Assembly (NCBI GenBank): GCA_039090855.1
Contig: CM076999.1
Location: forward strand, 110,855,072 to 110,919,071
Direction of reading: 5' to 3'
Source of the DNA: Macrothele yani
Taxonomy: Eukaryota; Arthropoda; Arachnida; Araneae; Macrothelidae
Length of the DNA: 64,000 nucleotides
Positions 11,997 to 22,287 of this stretch are shown piece after piece (the stretch's first letter is position 1; every line of letters starts with the position of its first letter). The notes under the pieces were generated by a model that saw nothing but the letters and a program-made list of their open reading frames with translations, was not told where the DNA came from and did no database searches. Both the position numbers and the translations under genes were made by a program.

Positions 11997-12251
11997 ATGG
12001 CATCTGCCGGTCACTCGAGTGTATTTCAGCCGCATAAAACTGGGAAACCATTACGAAGCACTGCTAAGGTGATCGTTATGAATGTTTTCAATAAATTAAT
12101 GGAAAAACATTTGCCGAATAAATCGGAAAATGAAATAACAGTTCTTACGGCAGAACTCACTGGTTTTTCAAGTCGCACCATTGCGAGAATGAAGGTTGAA
12201 TTTAGTATTGAAGTACCTCAGATCCATCGGCAATTTATTTCTTCAAATTAA
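11997..12251 (+). CDS. 84-aa HTH-like N-terminal transposase-type protein
   Basis: The frame starts MASAGHSSVFQPHKTGK and continues through 'VIVMNVFNKLMEKHL' and 'ELTGFSSRTIARMKVEF' to a stop. The second half has the shape of a helix-turn-helix (two short helices, then G-F-S-S-R-T-I as recognition helix). N-terminal segments of this kind precede the DDE domain in IS630-related transposases of arthropods. Here only the N-terminal part is open; the following sequence has no DDE domain I can recognise. It is the only sizeable frame of the TIR transposon and is probably a remnant. Function is inferred from context more than from sequence. Confidence 0.4.
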   Translation: MASAGHSSVFQPHKTGKPLRSTAKVIVMNVFNKLMEKHLPNKSENEITVLTAELTGFSSRTIARMKVEFSIEVPQIHRQFISSN

Positions 12252-12471
12252 AATACAATTCTCGCTTGGCTTACATAGAACGTTTTCTTGAAATTAGTTT
12301 GGAATTCCCAATTCAGTTCTCAATATAGGCCAAGGAACGGCTATCTTTTCCTTTTCAACTTTTGTGCGCAGTTGCCTAAACGCGAATGAACCGGCATCAA
12401 AATTCAGACAAATGAAAGAGTTCCTTCCCGCCGTTAGGCACTTCGGGAAACTACCACACATAATTCGGAAA

Positions 12472-12581
12472 CTTGGAAAATTGCCACACATTCAAAGTGT
12501 TCCTCAGAGGAACAGCAATTTGTGCCCGGCCCCTCAATGGAAAACATGTGGCAATTTTCCAATGTGTGGCAATTTTCCAAG
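12472..12581. repeat. internal inverted repeat, 21-bp arms
   Basis: 12472-12492 (cttggaaaattgccacacatt) carries one base more than may be quoted conveniently; its core ggaaaattgccacaca is inverted exactly at 12561-12581, and a further partial copy of the arm lies at 12547-12560. The motif tgtggcaattttcc occurs repeatedly in the 3' half of the TIR transposon. Confidence 0.75.
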
Positions 12582-13714
12582 TTGCTGAAAGATGTGTGGC
12601 AGTTTACAGTGAACCCTAAAATATCATTAATCACAGAGACCGGCTCTTGTCCAGTACTTATGGCAACACAGTGTAGTTAAAAAGGCATACACATTTAACG
12701 GGTATCTGTTATAAAAAAAAAATCTGATCAATGCAAAATTTTGGGAAGAACGAAATTTTACGCATAGCTGATGACATGGTAAAAATACTTTGAATTAAAT
12801 CCCACAGTTGGTAATCTTCAAGCAGTAAGTATAAATAAATGAAATATGTATAAAAAAAAAATAGAAAAATATGTGAAAACAAAATTAGGCCACTTAAGAC
12901 TTCTTCCTGTGTTTAGCAATTTCAAAAGAAAGAAAAGTTACACGTTCTGTAACATTTCAAAAGAAAAAAAAAAGATAAATAGAGAGAGAGATAAATTGCT
13001 TGTCTACCGGTCAGCGAGGAGCACGCGCGCGGGGGGGGGGTACTGGGGATATGGTCAGGGCTGGGACATGGTGCTAAAATGAGGGGTCAGTCTGTCACCG
13101 TGGGCTCCCTCGCAAAACTTCCGAGTGAAGATTAATTACACACCATTAGTGCGGAGTAATACTTGCAACTGGGAGTGCTAAGGATCCGTAGCATTATCCC
13201 CATTGCCAGGATAGCTTTGCCCCGAGTATAGGGAAAGATGCAATCACTGTTGAATAACAGGTGGCGTCATCTGTCGAGCGTTAACGTTATTAAAATATAG
13301 AAATCGGTTTCCTGGATTATATTTTCACCATGCTTCTAATAAAAATTTAAACGAAATTGAAAACTTATGCGTATTAATCAATGATCGGGTGGCATAATTA
13401 GAAATATAATTTTTCGAGCCCAAAACTGCTGTCTTCATTATTCATCTAGGCTATGAAACACCGGCGTGATTGCATCGGGCTTTATCAACCCGTTTCTTAA
13501 CAATTTCGTTTAAATGTAACACACACAAAATTCTGCAGAGTGTTAAAAACATCGCTGGATTATTCATTGTTTGAAAAATAAATGGTATTTTTTATACTCA
13601 TAAATATTTGTGTACTGTTTTATGGTTTCAGCACAATATCCAACATCTTTCAGTACTTGGAAGTTATTTATTGAAATTAAAAAGTTCAATAAAGAAAACC
13701 TTATACGACAAGTC

Positions 13715-13838
13715 CGGCATTTCAAATTTCGCTCCCTCTTTGCTCTAGCAGCAGAGGGAGCGAAATTTGAAATGCCGAGAATGGAGCGAAATTTGAAATT
13801 TCATGTTCCTCTGCTGCTCTAGCAGCAGAGGAACATGA
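13715..13838. repeat. two adjacent near-perfect hairpins
   Basis: Hairpin 1 has 25-bp exact arms at 13715-13739 and 13753-13777 with a 13-nt loop. Hairpin 2 has 18-bp arms at 13801-13818 and 13821-13838 with a 2-nt loop. The gagcgaaatttgaaat motif of hairpin 1 appears a third time at 13784-13800, and ctctagcagcagag recurs in both loops, so the pair looks like a serial duplication with inversion. Confidence 0.85.
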
Positions 13839-13903
13839 CATCTTCGAAGACAAAGAAGAGTTAGTGTACTACAAGTTATTTGGAAGCTTAAGAGAATGAT
13901 ATA

Positions 13904-14281
13904 CACCATAATGACAAAAGTCACCGGAAACCCCTTTGAAAGCAATTGACCAGTTCCGTTGCATTTTTAAGATGCGTGGTACAGCTGCAAACGGTATAAA
14001 AACAAGTCTGCAGCTGATCGCGTTCATATCGCACTGTGAGGTTGAGTGAAAATGTCGCGGCGGAAGAGAACTGACTTTGAGAAAGGAAAGATTGTTGGGT
14101 ATTACATTAGTGGGTTGTCCATAAGAGAAACGAGAGGCGTTTAAACATACCCAAGTCAACTGTTTTGGACGTACTGGATAGGTGGAAGACACATGACGTG
14201 CCTGAAGCAGCGAAACGTACCGGCAGACCGAAGAAAATCAGCGATAGAGGACGTCGAAGTGTACACGTACCATTCGCAGAG
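13904..14281 (+). pseudogene. Tc1-type element, truncated 5' part
   Basis: It begins with the TIR CACCATAATGACAAAAGTCACC after TA, almost the same as the element at 57421. The N-terminal transposase region is recognisable from 14052: a start followed by 'KRTDFEKGKIVGYYISGLSI', and the GRP box as AKRTGRPKKISDRGRRS at about 14209. A frameshift follows GLSIRET. Between the GRP box and 'TIRR' region an internal piece is missing, and the element stops near 14281, so the catalytic domain and right TIR are absent. Confidence 0.75.
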
Positions 14282-14299
14282 ATGCTACAAAACTTTATC

Positions 14300-14730
14300 A
14301 TGTTGTTCCGGAGGTATACTGAACCGGATCTGTTGAACATAATCGAAATGGGTTCAAAGGTAAGGGCATAGGAGCGAAATCCATTCCATCGCTCTTATGC
14401 GTCATATCTTACGTAAAAATGCTTCTATTGCGATAAAACTTTAGTATGTTGTCCCGGGGGTATACTGAACCAATTCTGTTTAATATAATCGAAATGGGGT
14501 CAAAGGTCAGGGCACAGGAGCGAGATTTATTCCACAAACATTATCCTCATAACTTGATTAAAAAAATGCTTCTGTTGCGGCAAAACCTTAGAATGTTGTT
14601 CCGGAGGTATACTGAACCAATTCTGTTTAATATCATCGAAATGGGGTCAAAGCTCAGGGCACAAGAGCAAGATTTATCCCACAGCCATTATCTTTGTAAC
14701 TTGAGTAATGATTTTCTGGTATGTTGGAAA
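14300..14730. repeat. tandem repeat, about 145-bp unit, three copies
   Basis: Units begin with the ttgttccggaggtatactga box near 14304, 14447 and 14593. Each contains atcgaaatggggtcaaag. The same unit and the same right flank (ttggaaagcgt... then cattgcatgattttactaac) occur at 25318-25550, so this is a dispersed repeat family with internal tandem units. Confidence 0.75.
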
Positions 14731-14739
14731 GCGTATCAT

Positions 14740-15262
14740 AATTAATGCATTGCTGCATTGCATGATTTTACTAACTTGTTGCAGAGTGTATTCGTTACAA
14801 ATGTAGCAGAAAGCATTAGGATTGTTTAAGTAGCCTGTTCGTGAAGAACTCATATTTCTATGCAATGAATAAATATGATATTTTATGCAGTGGATAAACT
14901 TGCAAAACAATGTTAATGGTGAGATTATATGACTAGATTAAAGATCACATTTGATAGAAACAGTGTTAAAGAGTAAAAAGACAGGTCAAATCCTGTTGCC
15001 CATGGCAACTGCCACAGGTTTTATTAGGGTAAAATCATGATTTGAGGGATATTATCTCAAAAACTAGAGCCAAATTCGGCAAATCTATTCTAATTTTTGA
15101 ATTCAGCACCTCAAAAGCATTCTAAATTCGTTCAAAATTCCTTGGCAACTACACAAACAATTGTTTGTTTGTTTTTCAATATTAGGCTGTGTAATCAATA
15201 TTGTATTTTCGACTGACCCTAAATCGATCTATTAACCAGGAACATGCCAGTGCAGCTTATTA
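14740..15262. other. no recognisable gene
   Basis: AT-rich sequence. The first 70 bases are the shared right flank of the repeat family above. Nothing else is recognised before the Tc1 terminus at 15265. Confidence 0.45.
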
Positions 15263-15447
15263 TACACTGATCGTCAAAAAAAATAGTTGCGCCCAGGATG
15301 TGTCGGATTACAATGCTATTCGGGAAGAAGGTAAAATTTACCAGGAACAATAAGTGATTACACATTGAGACGGATAAGGACAATATTTATTGAGCTACAT
15401 GCCAATAAGTAGTATCTCTCAGTATAGCATCGGGCTGCCATGTTTGA

Positions 15448-16387
15448 TCACACATCATGTCTCGGCATGGAGTTGTACAGGTTCCTATTAGTGTCCTGCG
15501 ATAAGCCATCCCATGAAGCTTGAATCTTCTCACGCAGTTCCTGAAGATTGTGCGGTAGGGGTGAAGTGTGGATAGCTCGTCCAATAGCATCCCGCACATT
15601 TTCAATAGGCGGTAGGTCTGGTAATGTGGCTGGGTATGACAGAGTACCAGTGTCTTGAAGGTAGGCTCTCAAGACAGCAGCAGTATGCGGACGAACGTTG
15701 TCCTGTTGGAAAATCGCACTGGAGTGAGCGTTCAAAAAAACGTTAGAGCCACTGGTTGCAGGACCTCATTAACGTAACGCTGGGCTGTCAAAGCGTCTGT
15801 AATGAACACCACAGGCTGGCATCGTAGGCAAACCCCACACAATGACACCAGGCCTTGTGGACGTGTGACGTTCGACAACAAACCGTTCATCTTTGCGCTG
15901 ATTACGGTGCCTCCACACACGGATTGGTTGGTCATCTCCTCCAAGACAAAAGTGGGACTCGTCGCTGAAGATCACCAGCTGTCACTCTGAGTGGTGCGAC
16001 ACCAATACAGTCTTCGGCGACGATGTAATGCTGTTGAGGGCGGCCGTCGTAACGGTCTGCGTGCGTGTAGTCCTACGTCGTGTAGCCGTCTGCCAATGGT
16101 GCTGGCACTAATCGGACGATGCACGTAGGGCACCACTGTTCTCTGAGTATCCGCAACCGTGAATGTTGGGTCACTACTCGCATGGCGGAAGACTCGTCGG
16201 TCCTCTCTCTTCGTGGTTCGCCTACGTCTCCCAGACCCTGCTGTCGTTGCTGCGTACCTGGTTCTATCCACAGCCGCAGACAGCGTGCTATGGTGATATC
16301 CGTAAGACCAATATGGTGCGCAATACGGCGATAACACCATCCCGCCTCCCGGAGCCCGACGAAGCGGTTCCTCTCAAACTCCTCCAA
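15448..16387 (-). pseudogene. Tc1-type transposase, frameshifted
   Basis: The start chosen is MEEFERNRFVGLREAG at 16387, followed by an HTH segment (YRRIAHHIGLTDITIARCL). Successive frames then carry the second HTH (16300-15972), the first catalytic block 'MIFSDESHF' near 15960, 'FQQDNVRPHTAAVL' (second Asp) near 15700, and 'LPDLPPIENVRDAIG' (Glu of the third block) near 15620. The order matches an intact Tc1 protein, but at least three frame changes are needed, so it is inactive. The 5' leader of the gene is interrupted by the nested Tc1. Confidence 0.8.
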
Positions 16388-16500
16388 CTAGTCGAATTGC
16401 TTACAAACTGTTCTCCGATGCATATTTCACTTGCAAAGGATGCAACGAACACAACAACACTAGTCAGAATGGCAAGCACGCGCAACTGGACGACCTTATA

Positions 16501-17669
16501 CACTGAGTGGCTACTTTATTATGACCACCTGTCAGTTTTAAGCAAATGAGCTATGGATGCACGCTGTTGCCGCCAGAGGGCAAGGCTAGTATAAAAAGGG
16601 AAAGCTTAGTGCTTGCTATAGTACTAGAAGTGATTTTTGTGTGACGAGATGGGTAAAAAAATGCGATTTGGCAGACTTTCAACGTGGGATGGTTGTAGGA
16701 GCTCGGAGCCATGGAGCGAGTATCACCGAAACCGACGCATTCGTGAAATGTTCCAGAGCAGCTGCTCTTAAAGTGTTGAAAGACTGGACTTTCAGCCAAA
16801 AAAACTGGGTGTCTACGTGCAACGTGTGGTCGTCATCGACTAGTGACTGCTCGGACGGAACGGAGAGTGTCCAGACTGGTAACTGACAACAGAAGGGCAA
16901 CAGTGCAGCAAATTACAGACCATCTTAATCAAAGATTCCCTCAAATTATCTCTGTTCGCCGCACACTGCATCGGATGGGATATGGCAGCGGAAGGCCTGT
17001 TCGAATACCTTTGCTGTCTGCAGTTAACAAGAGAAAACGTCTCCAGTTCGCACAGGAGCACAAGGATTGGACAGTCGATAATTGGAAACAAATTATGTGG
17101 TCCGATGAATCACGTTTTCAGTTGTACCGTGCCGATGGCCGAGTAAGAATTTGGCGGACACAGCACGAAAACATGGACCCCAAATGCATTGCTACAACCT
17201 GGCATGCTTTGGGCCCTTTAATTCGTGTTGATCAACGTCTGACTGGCACATCATATCTAAACATCGTTGCGGACCAACTGCATCCTGTCAGGTGGATGGT
17301 TTATCCCAATGGCGATGGCTACTTTCAGCAAGATAATGCGTCCTGCCATAGTGCTCGTATTGTACAGGATTGGTTTCAGGAACATGCCGGTGAGTTTACT
17401 TTGCTTAGGTGGCCCCACAATCTGCAGATTTCAACCCCATTGAGAATTTGTGGGATGAAGCTGAACTAGCCATCAGACAGCTGGATCCACAGCCCTGCAG
17501 TCTCACACTCCTGGAAAGTGCTATTCATCAAGCATGGTCTCAGATTCCACAAACCACCTATCAACATCTCATGGAGTGCATGCCACGAGGAATCGACGCA
17601 GTATTAAAGGCAAAATGTGGCCCAACGAAGTACTGAGGAGGGTGGTCATAATAAAGTGGCCACTGAGTG
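16501..17669. mobile_element. Tc1-type element, nested
   Basis: The terminal inverted repeats CACTGAGTGGC(T/C)ACTTTAT lie at 16501 and (inverted) 17669, each next to TA. It is inserted in the 5' part of another Tc1. A second member of this family lies at 59293-60485 in opposite orientation. Confidence 0.9.
16649..17636 (+). pseudogene. Tc1-type transposase, frameshifted and internally deleted
   Basis: The start at 16649 is chosen by comparison with the copy at 60349. A frameshift just after it, in an A-run, shifts the first HTH. From 16843 the frame reads through the second HTH, 'MWSDESRFQL' (first Asp), an in-frame loss of about 15 codons including the G-G-G-x-V-M-x-W-G box after KCIATT, then 'YFQQDNASCHSARI' (second Asp). 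Another frame change near 17410 brings in 'NPIENLWDEAEL' (catalytic Glu) and the end VLKAKCGPTKY. All three acidic residues survive but the protein is broken. Confidence 0.85.
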
Positions 17670-18004
17670 TATAGCCGGTTAGGCACAGCGCTAGGACCAC
17701 TCCTAGCTGGCATCACATGCGCGGCGGAGCGTGATACTTGGATCATTTGCATGTCTCACGATGCCAAACTTTCCCACCAAGTTTCATTCCTGTCGGCTGC
17801 TTCCTTCAGCTTTGAATGTAAGAAAAAGCAAATGACGGGCTAAGTTATTTCAGAACAAATGAATTAAAATCTGGAATCTCTAAACCATTTGAAGGAAAAT
17901 ATTTCCATTCCATGATATCATGACGGCTTACTTTCCCTATGTAAACAAGTACGGCTCTTATGCAGTTCCCCTCAGTTCAGAGTCTACAGCTATAAAGTTG
18001 GGTA

Positions 18005-18682
18005 ATAAAATGCCTTAAGTCACGATTAATCATATTCAAAAGGTCAATAATAAAGCATACGATTAGAGCATGGGAATTGGTATAAAACTGACTTATTTAT
18101 CACGAGGAACAGTACACGAATTAAGTAGTAAATAGTAACACTGTACTAGTGATCCGATTTATTGGCGTAGTAAATAAATAAAATGCCTTAAGTCACGATT
18201 AATCATATTCAGAAGGTCAATAATAAAGGATACGATTAGAGCATGGGAATTGGTATAAAACTGACTTATTTATCACGAGGAACAGTACACCAATTAAGTA
18301 GTAAATAGTAACACTGTACTAGTGATCCGATTTATTGGCGTAGTAAATAAATAAAATGCCTTAAGTCACGATTAATCATATTCAGAAGGTCAATAATAAA
18401 GGATACGATTAGAGCATGGGAATTGGTATAAAACTGACTTATTTATCACGAGGAACTGTACACCAATTAAGTAGTAAATAGTAACACTGTACTAGTGATC
18501 CGATTTATTGGCGTAGTAAATAAATAAAATGCCTTAAGTCACGATTAATCATATTCAGAAGGTCAATAATAAAGGATACGATTAGAGCATGGGAATTGGT
18601 ATAAAACTGACTTATTTATCACGAGGAACTGTACACCAATTAAGTAGTAAATAGTAACACTGTACTAGTGATCCGATTTATT
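18005..18682. repeat. 173-bp tandem repeat, about 3.9 units
   Basis: The atgccttaagtcacg block recurs at 18010, 18183, 18356 and 18529, exactly 173 bp apart. Units differ at only a few bases (aaaagg/agaagg, cagtac/ctgtac). The last unit breaks off at ttattggc before 18683. Very low divergence suggests recent amplification. Confidence 0.95.
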
Positions 18683-19013
18683 GGCAGAATCATTACTTGC
18701 AATGATTCTGTCTCGCTTGAGTTGCCACGAATTTGGAACCACTTCTTCAAGTAATACTTTTTCTCTACTAGGATCCCGCGTGCAACCAACGTGATGCCTC
18801 GTATCTTTAAATGAATATAACGTCGCATCTATTTATTGTCAAGTTCCCGCGTTCAAATTGTTAAGCGTCCTATTTCTCAGTTTGCAGTTTCTTTCTAACT
18901 TCCTTGAAAAAGCCATCTGGTTGATGGGCGAAAGCTTGGAAACGCTTATGTGTTTATTACCTACGCCAATAAATCGGATCACTAGTACAGTGTTACTATT
19001 TACTATATAAAAC
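18640..19013. repeat. inverted repeat flanking the tandem array
   Basis: The end of the last 173-bp unit (tagtaaatagtaacactgta, then ctagtgatccgatttattgg) is inverted at 18960-19006. The segment between holds a short dyad (cagaatcatt/aatgattctg at 18683) and a sequence, ccttgaaaaagcc...cgaaagcttgg, also present in the foldback at 9991-10212. Together they look like a foldback element with one arm amplified. Confidence 0.65.
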
Positions 19014-19014
19014 T

Positions 19015-19460
19015 GACTGTTCGTGTAAAACGTTTGTTCACTATCGATTGTTAGAAAACTTTTCACTATCGATTGTCGGCAAAAAAGTTCGCTATCGATT
19101 ATTGGAAAATACCTGTTCATTATTGATTGTTGGAAAACGTTTTTTCACTATCGATTGTTGGAAAACCTTTGTTCACTATAGATTGTTGAAAAATCTCTTT
19201 TTACTATCAATTGTTGGAAAACGTGCGTTCACTATTGATTGTTGCCAAAAGTGTGTGTTAATTATTTTTTAATTACCGATTGTTAGAAAACTTTTGTTCA
19301 CTATCGAATTGCTGGAAGAGTTGGTTTTCTTTTGATTGTTGAAAAACGTTAGTTCATTATCGATTGATCGAAAAGTTAGTTCATTTCCGATTGCTGGACA
19401 ATAGTTTGTTTATTATCGATTGTTGCAAAACCTTTGTTCACTATCAATTTTTGGGAAACG
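19015..19460. repeat. degenerate 26-36 bp tandem array, about 15 units
   Basis: The core (g)ttcactatcgattgttgga, then aaac, recurs about 15 times with variable spacing and many substitutions. No coding sense. Confidence 0.85.
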
Positions 19461-19496
19461 TTTGTATGCGTTCCTACTATTGCGTAACAATTAATA

Positions 19497-20496
19497 TCAT
19501 CATCATCATCATTGTCAACCATTAACAATCCACTGTTGGACGAAGGTCTCCCCAAGTTTACCCCACAACGGTCTGTCTTGTGCCAGTCTTCTCCATGTCA
19601 CTCCCGCATATTTTCGAATTTCATCCACCCATCTCCCATGTGGTCTTCTTCTGGGTCTTTTCCTGTCCCTTGGAATCCAATCTAAAATTTCGGCTGTCCA
19701 TCGATGGTCTGTCCTTCTGGCAGTATGTCCAGCTCATTGCCATTTTAGGGATTTAACTCTGATCATGATGTCTTCCACTCTTGTCATTTTTCTGATCCAC
19801 GAGTTTCTCTTCTTATCTCTCCTGGTTACAACAAGCATGCACCTCTCCATACTACATTGAGTTGTCTGCAGCCTTTGTATGTCTCTTTTAGTTAAGGTCC
19901 ACGTCTCTGCACCATACGTAAGCACTGGAAGGATGCATTGATCAAACACTTTTCTTTTAAGACATAATGGCATATTGCTCTTGAAAATTATGCTGTTTCT
20001 TCCAAAAGCTCTCTAGGCAAGTTTTGTACGCCGATTAATTTCTTCATCAATGTGACCCTCACTTGATATCTGCTGTCCAAGATAAACGTACGTGTCTGTT
20101 ATCTCCAGATTTTCTCCATCAATCTATAAATCTTCATTTCTTGTAAAAGCATTGAACATCACTTTTGTCTTCTGAAAGTTCATTTTTAATCCCACTTCTT
20201 TACTCTTGTCAGCAAGTTCCTGGATCATACTCTGCAGCTCTGATGGGGGTAGTTGCAAATATGACTACGTCATCAGCAAAACGAAGGTGAGTTAGATAAT
20301 CTCCATTAATCTTTATCCCCTTGTTTTCCCAGCTCAGCGACTGAAAGACACCCTCCAATGTAGCATTAAAGAGCTTCGGGGATATGGTGTCACCTTGTCT
20401 CACTCCCTTTCCAACTTTTATGGGTGCTGTATTTTCAAACAGCGGAATATTTGCACTTGCATTTTCATAGATGTTATTAATAATATTAATGTATGC
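19497..20496 (-). pseudogene. RTE-type non-LTR retrotransposon, 5'-truncated copy
   Basis: The 3' end is the (ATC)n run at 19497, seen as GATGAT repeats in sense. The minus strand then matches the reverse transcriptase of the full copy next to it, including MRQGDTISPKLFNATLEG and 'HLRFADDVVIFATTP', the RT catalytic A-D-D motif, near 20270. Frameshifts break it (for example an extra base after ATTPS). The copy ends at about 20496 inside the RT domain, joined to unrelated sequence (gatgcataccaaaatg). It is the typical product of incomplete reverse transcription. Confidence 0.9.
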
Positions 20497-20547
20497 AGAT
20501 GCATACCAAAATGTATAGATTTATGTATATCATCATCATCATCATTG

Positions 20548-22259
20548 TCAACCATTATCAATCCACTGCTGGACGAAGGTCTCCCCAAGTTTCCTCCACA
20601 ACGATCTGTCTTGTGCCAGTCTCCTCCATGTCACCCCTGCATACTTTCGAATTTCATCCACCCATCTCCCATGTGGTCTTCTTCTGGGTCTTTTCCTGTC
20701 CCTTGGAATCCAATCTAAAATTTCGGCTGTCCATCGATGATCTGTCCTTCTGGCAGTATGTCCAGCCCATTGCCATTTCAGGGATTTAACTCTGATCATG
20801 ATGTCTTCCACTCTTGTCATTTTTCGGATCCACGAGTTCCTCTTCTTATCTCTCCTGGTTACACCAAGCATGCACCTCTCCATGCTTCTTTGAGTTGTCT
20901 GCAGCCTTTGTATGTCTCTTTTAGTTAAGGTCCACGTCTCTGCACCATACGTAAGCACTGGAAGGATGCATTGATCAAACACTTTTCTTTTAAGACATAA
21001 TGGCATATTGCTCTTGAAAATTATGCTGTTTCTTCCAAAAGCTCTCCAGGCAAGTTTTGTACGCCGATTAATTTCTTCATCAATGTGACCCTCACTTGAT
21101 ATCTGCTGTCAAGATAAACGTACTTGTCTGTTATATCCAGCTTTTCTCCATCAATCGATAAATCTTCATTTCTTGTAAAAGCATTGAACATCACTTTTGT
21201 CTTCTGAAAGTTCATTTTTAATCCCACTTCTTTACTCTTGTCAGCAAGTTCCTGGATCATACTCTGCAGCTCTGATGGGGTAGTTGCAAAAATGACTACG
21301 TCATCAGCAAAACGAAGGTGGGTTAGATAATCTCCATTAATCTTTATCCCCTTGTTTTCCCAGCTCAGCGACTGAAAAACACCCTCCAATGTGGCATTAA
21401 AGAGCATTGGAGATATGGTGTCACCTTGTCTCACTCCCTTTCCAATTTTTACGTGTGTTGTATTTTCAAACAGCCTAATCTTTGCACTTGCATTTTCATA
21501 GATGTTATTAATAATATTAATGTATGCATCTTCAATACCGCAGGTTTTCAGAGCCATTGTAACTGCTGATGGTTTCACCGAATCAAAGGCTTTTTCATAA
21601 TCGATAAAAGCCATGCACAATGGAAGTTCATATTCCCTCGCTCTTTCAATTAGTTCTCTCAGCACGTGGATATGATCTATTGTGCTGTAGCCACTCCTGA
21701 ATCCAGCTTGTTCTCTCGGTTGAGCCATGTCCAGTGTTACCTTCAAGCGGTGTGAAAGAACTTTAGTGAAGATTTTACAAACTACTGATAGGAGGCTGAT
21801 AGGTCTGTAGTTTCCGAGATCCTCAATGTCACCTTTCTTATGTAGCAGGATCATTGTAGCGGTGTTCCAATCCTCAGGAATCTTTCCTTCATTAAGGCAT
21901 CGAGTGAAAATTTGGGCGAGTACTGTTTCGATTTCTCCACTTGCTTCTTGTATGATGTCTACAGTAATTCCATCTTCTCCTGGAGCTTTTCCTCGCTTCA
22001 TGTTCTTGATTGCATGTGCAACTTCTGCTGGAAGGATTGGAGGAACTCTGGTACTGGTATCTTTCATGATGTCTGGAGTGCATATATCATCCCTTTGATA
22101 TAATTTGGAGTAGAAATCTTTCACTCTTGTCAAAATTTCGCCTCTATTTCTTGTTACAGAACCATCTTCTTTTCTCAGTGCCATAATCTGTTTTCTTCCC
22201 TTACTGAGATGTCCCTTTGCTATCTTTAGGCTTTGGTTGTTTTCAATTGCTTTCCTCAC
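20548..22259 (-). pseudogene. RTE reverse transcriptase domain (C-terminal part of EN-RT)
   Basis: This continues the endonuclease frame after the 22300 frameshift. Motifs in order: RGKAPGEDGITVDI, 'DLGNYRPISLLS', 'AFIDYEKAFDSV' (catalytic Asp), GVRQGDTISPMLFN and 'RFADDVVIFA' (catalytic A-D-D). A one-base loss near 21110 (YVYLD instead of YVYLG) shifts the frame; the C-terminal part resumes at 21006 and ends QQWIDNG. The C-terminus carries the conserved stretches 'LTYGAETWTLTKRDIQRLQ' and 'GHTARRTDHRWT' shared by all copies here. Two frameshifts make this copy inactive. Confidence 0.92.
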
Positions 22260-22287
22260 TAGTTCACAGTTGAATTTCCTTACGTCT

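Larger units (their letters stand above)
11574..13226. mobile_element. TIR DNA transposon with TA target duplication
   Basis: The terminal inverted repeats are CTCGGGGCAAA at 11574 and its complement ending at 13226, each flanked by TA (11572-11573 and 13227-13228). The paralogous segment near 960 lacks this 1653-bp block, which confirms the insertion. TA duplication points to the IS630-Tc1-mariner superfamily. It contains a short HTH-like ORF (11997-12251) but I found no DDE/D triad, so it is non-autonomous or decayed. Confidence 0.75.
9900..13690. repeat. duplicated segment, copy B (enlarged by insertions)
   Basis: This is the counterpart of 139-1480, in the same order and orientation, but about 3.8 kb long. 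The excess is explained by a foldback MITE (9991-10212), a 43-bp array (10325-11030) and a TIR transposon (11574-13226). The backbone between these has no gene. Confidence 0.6.
15265..17830 (-). mobile_element. Tc1-type element split by a second Tc1 insertion
   Basis: The 3' terminus is the TIR CACTGATCGTCAAAAAAA at 15265, preceded by TA. The transposase runs on the minus strand up to about 16387. The upstream part of the element is displaced to the right of another Tc1 (16501-17669), continuing from 17672 (gccggttaggc...). The opposite TIR was not found, so the right limit (about 17830) is approximate and the upstream end is truncated or decayed. Confidence 0.6.
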
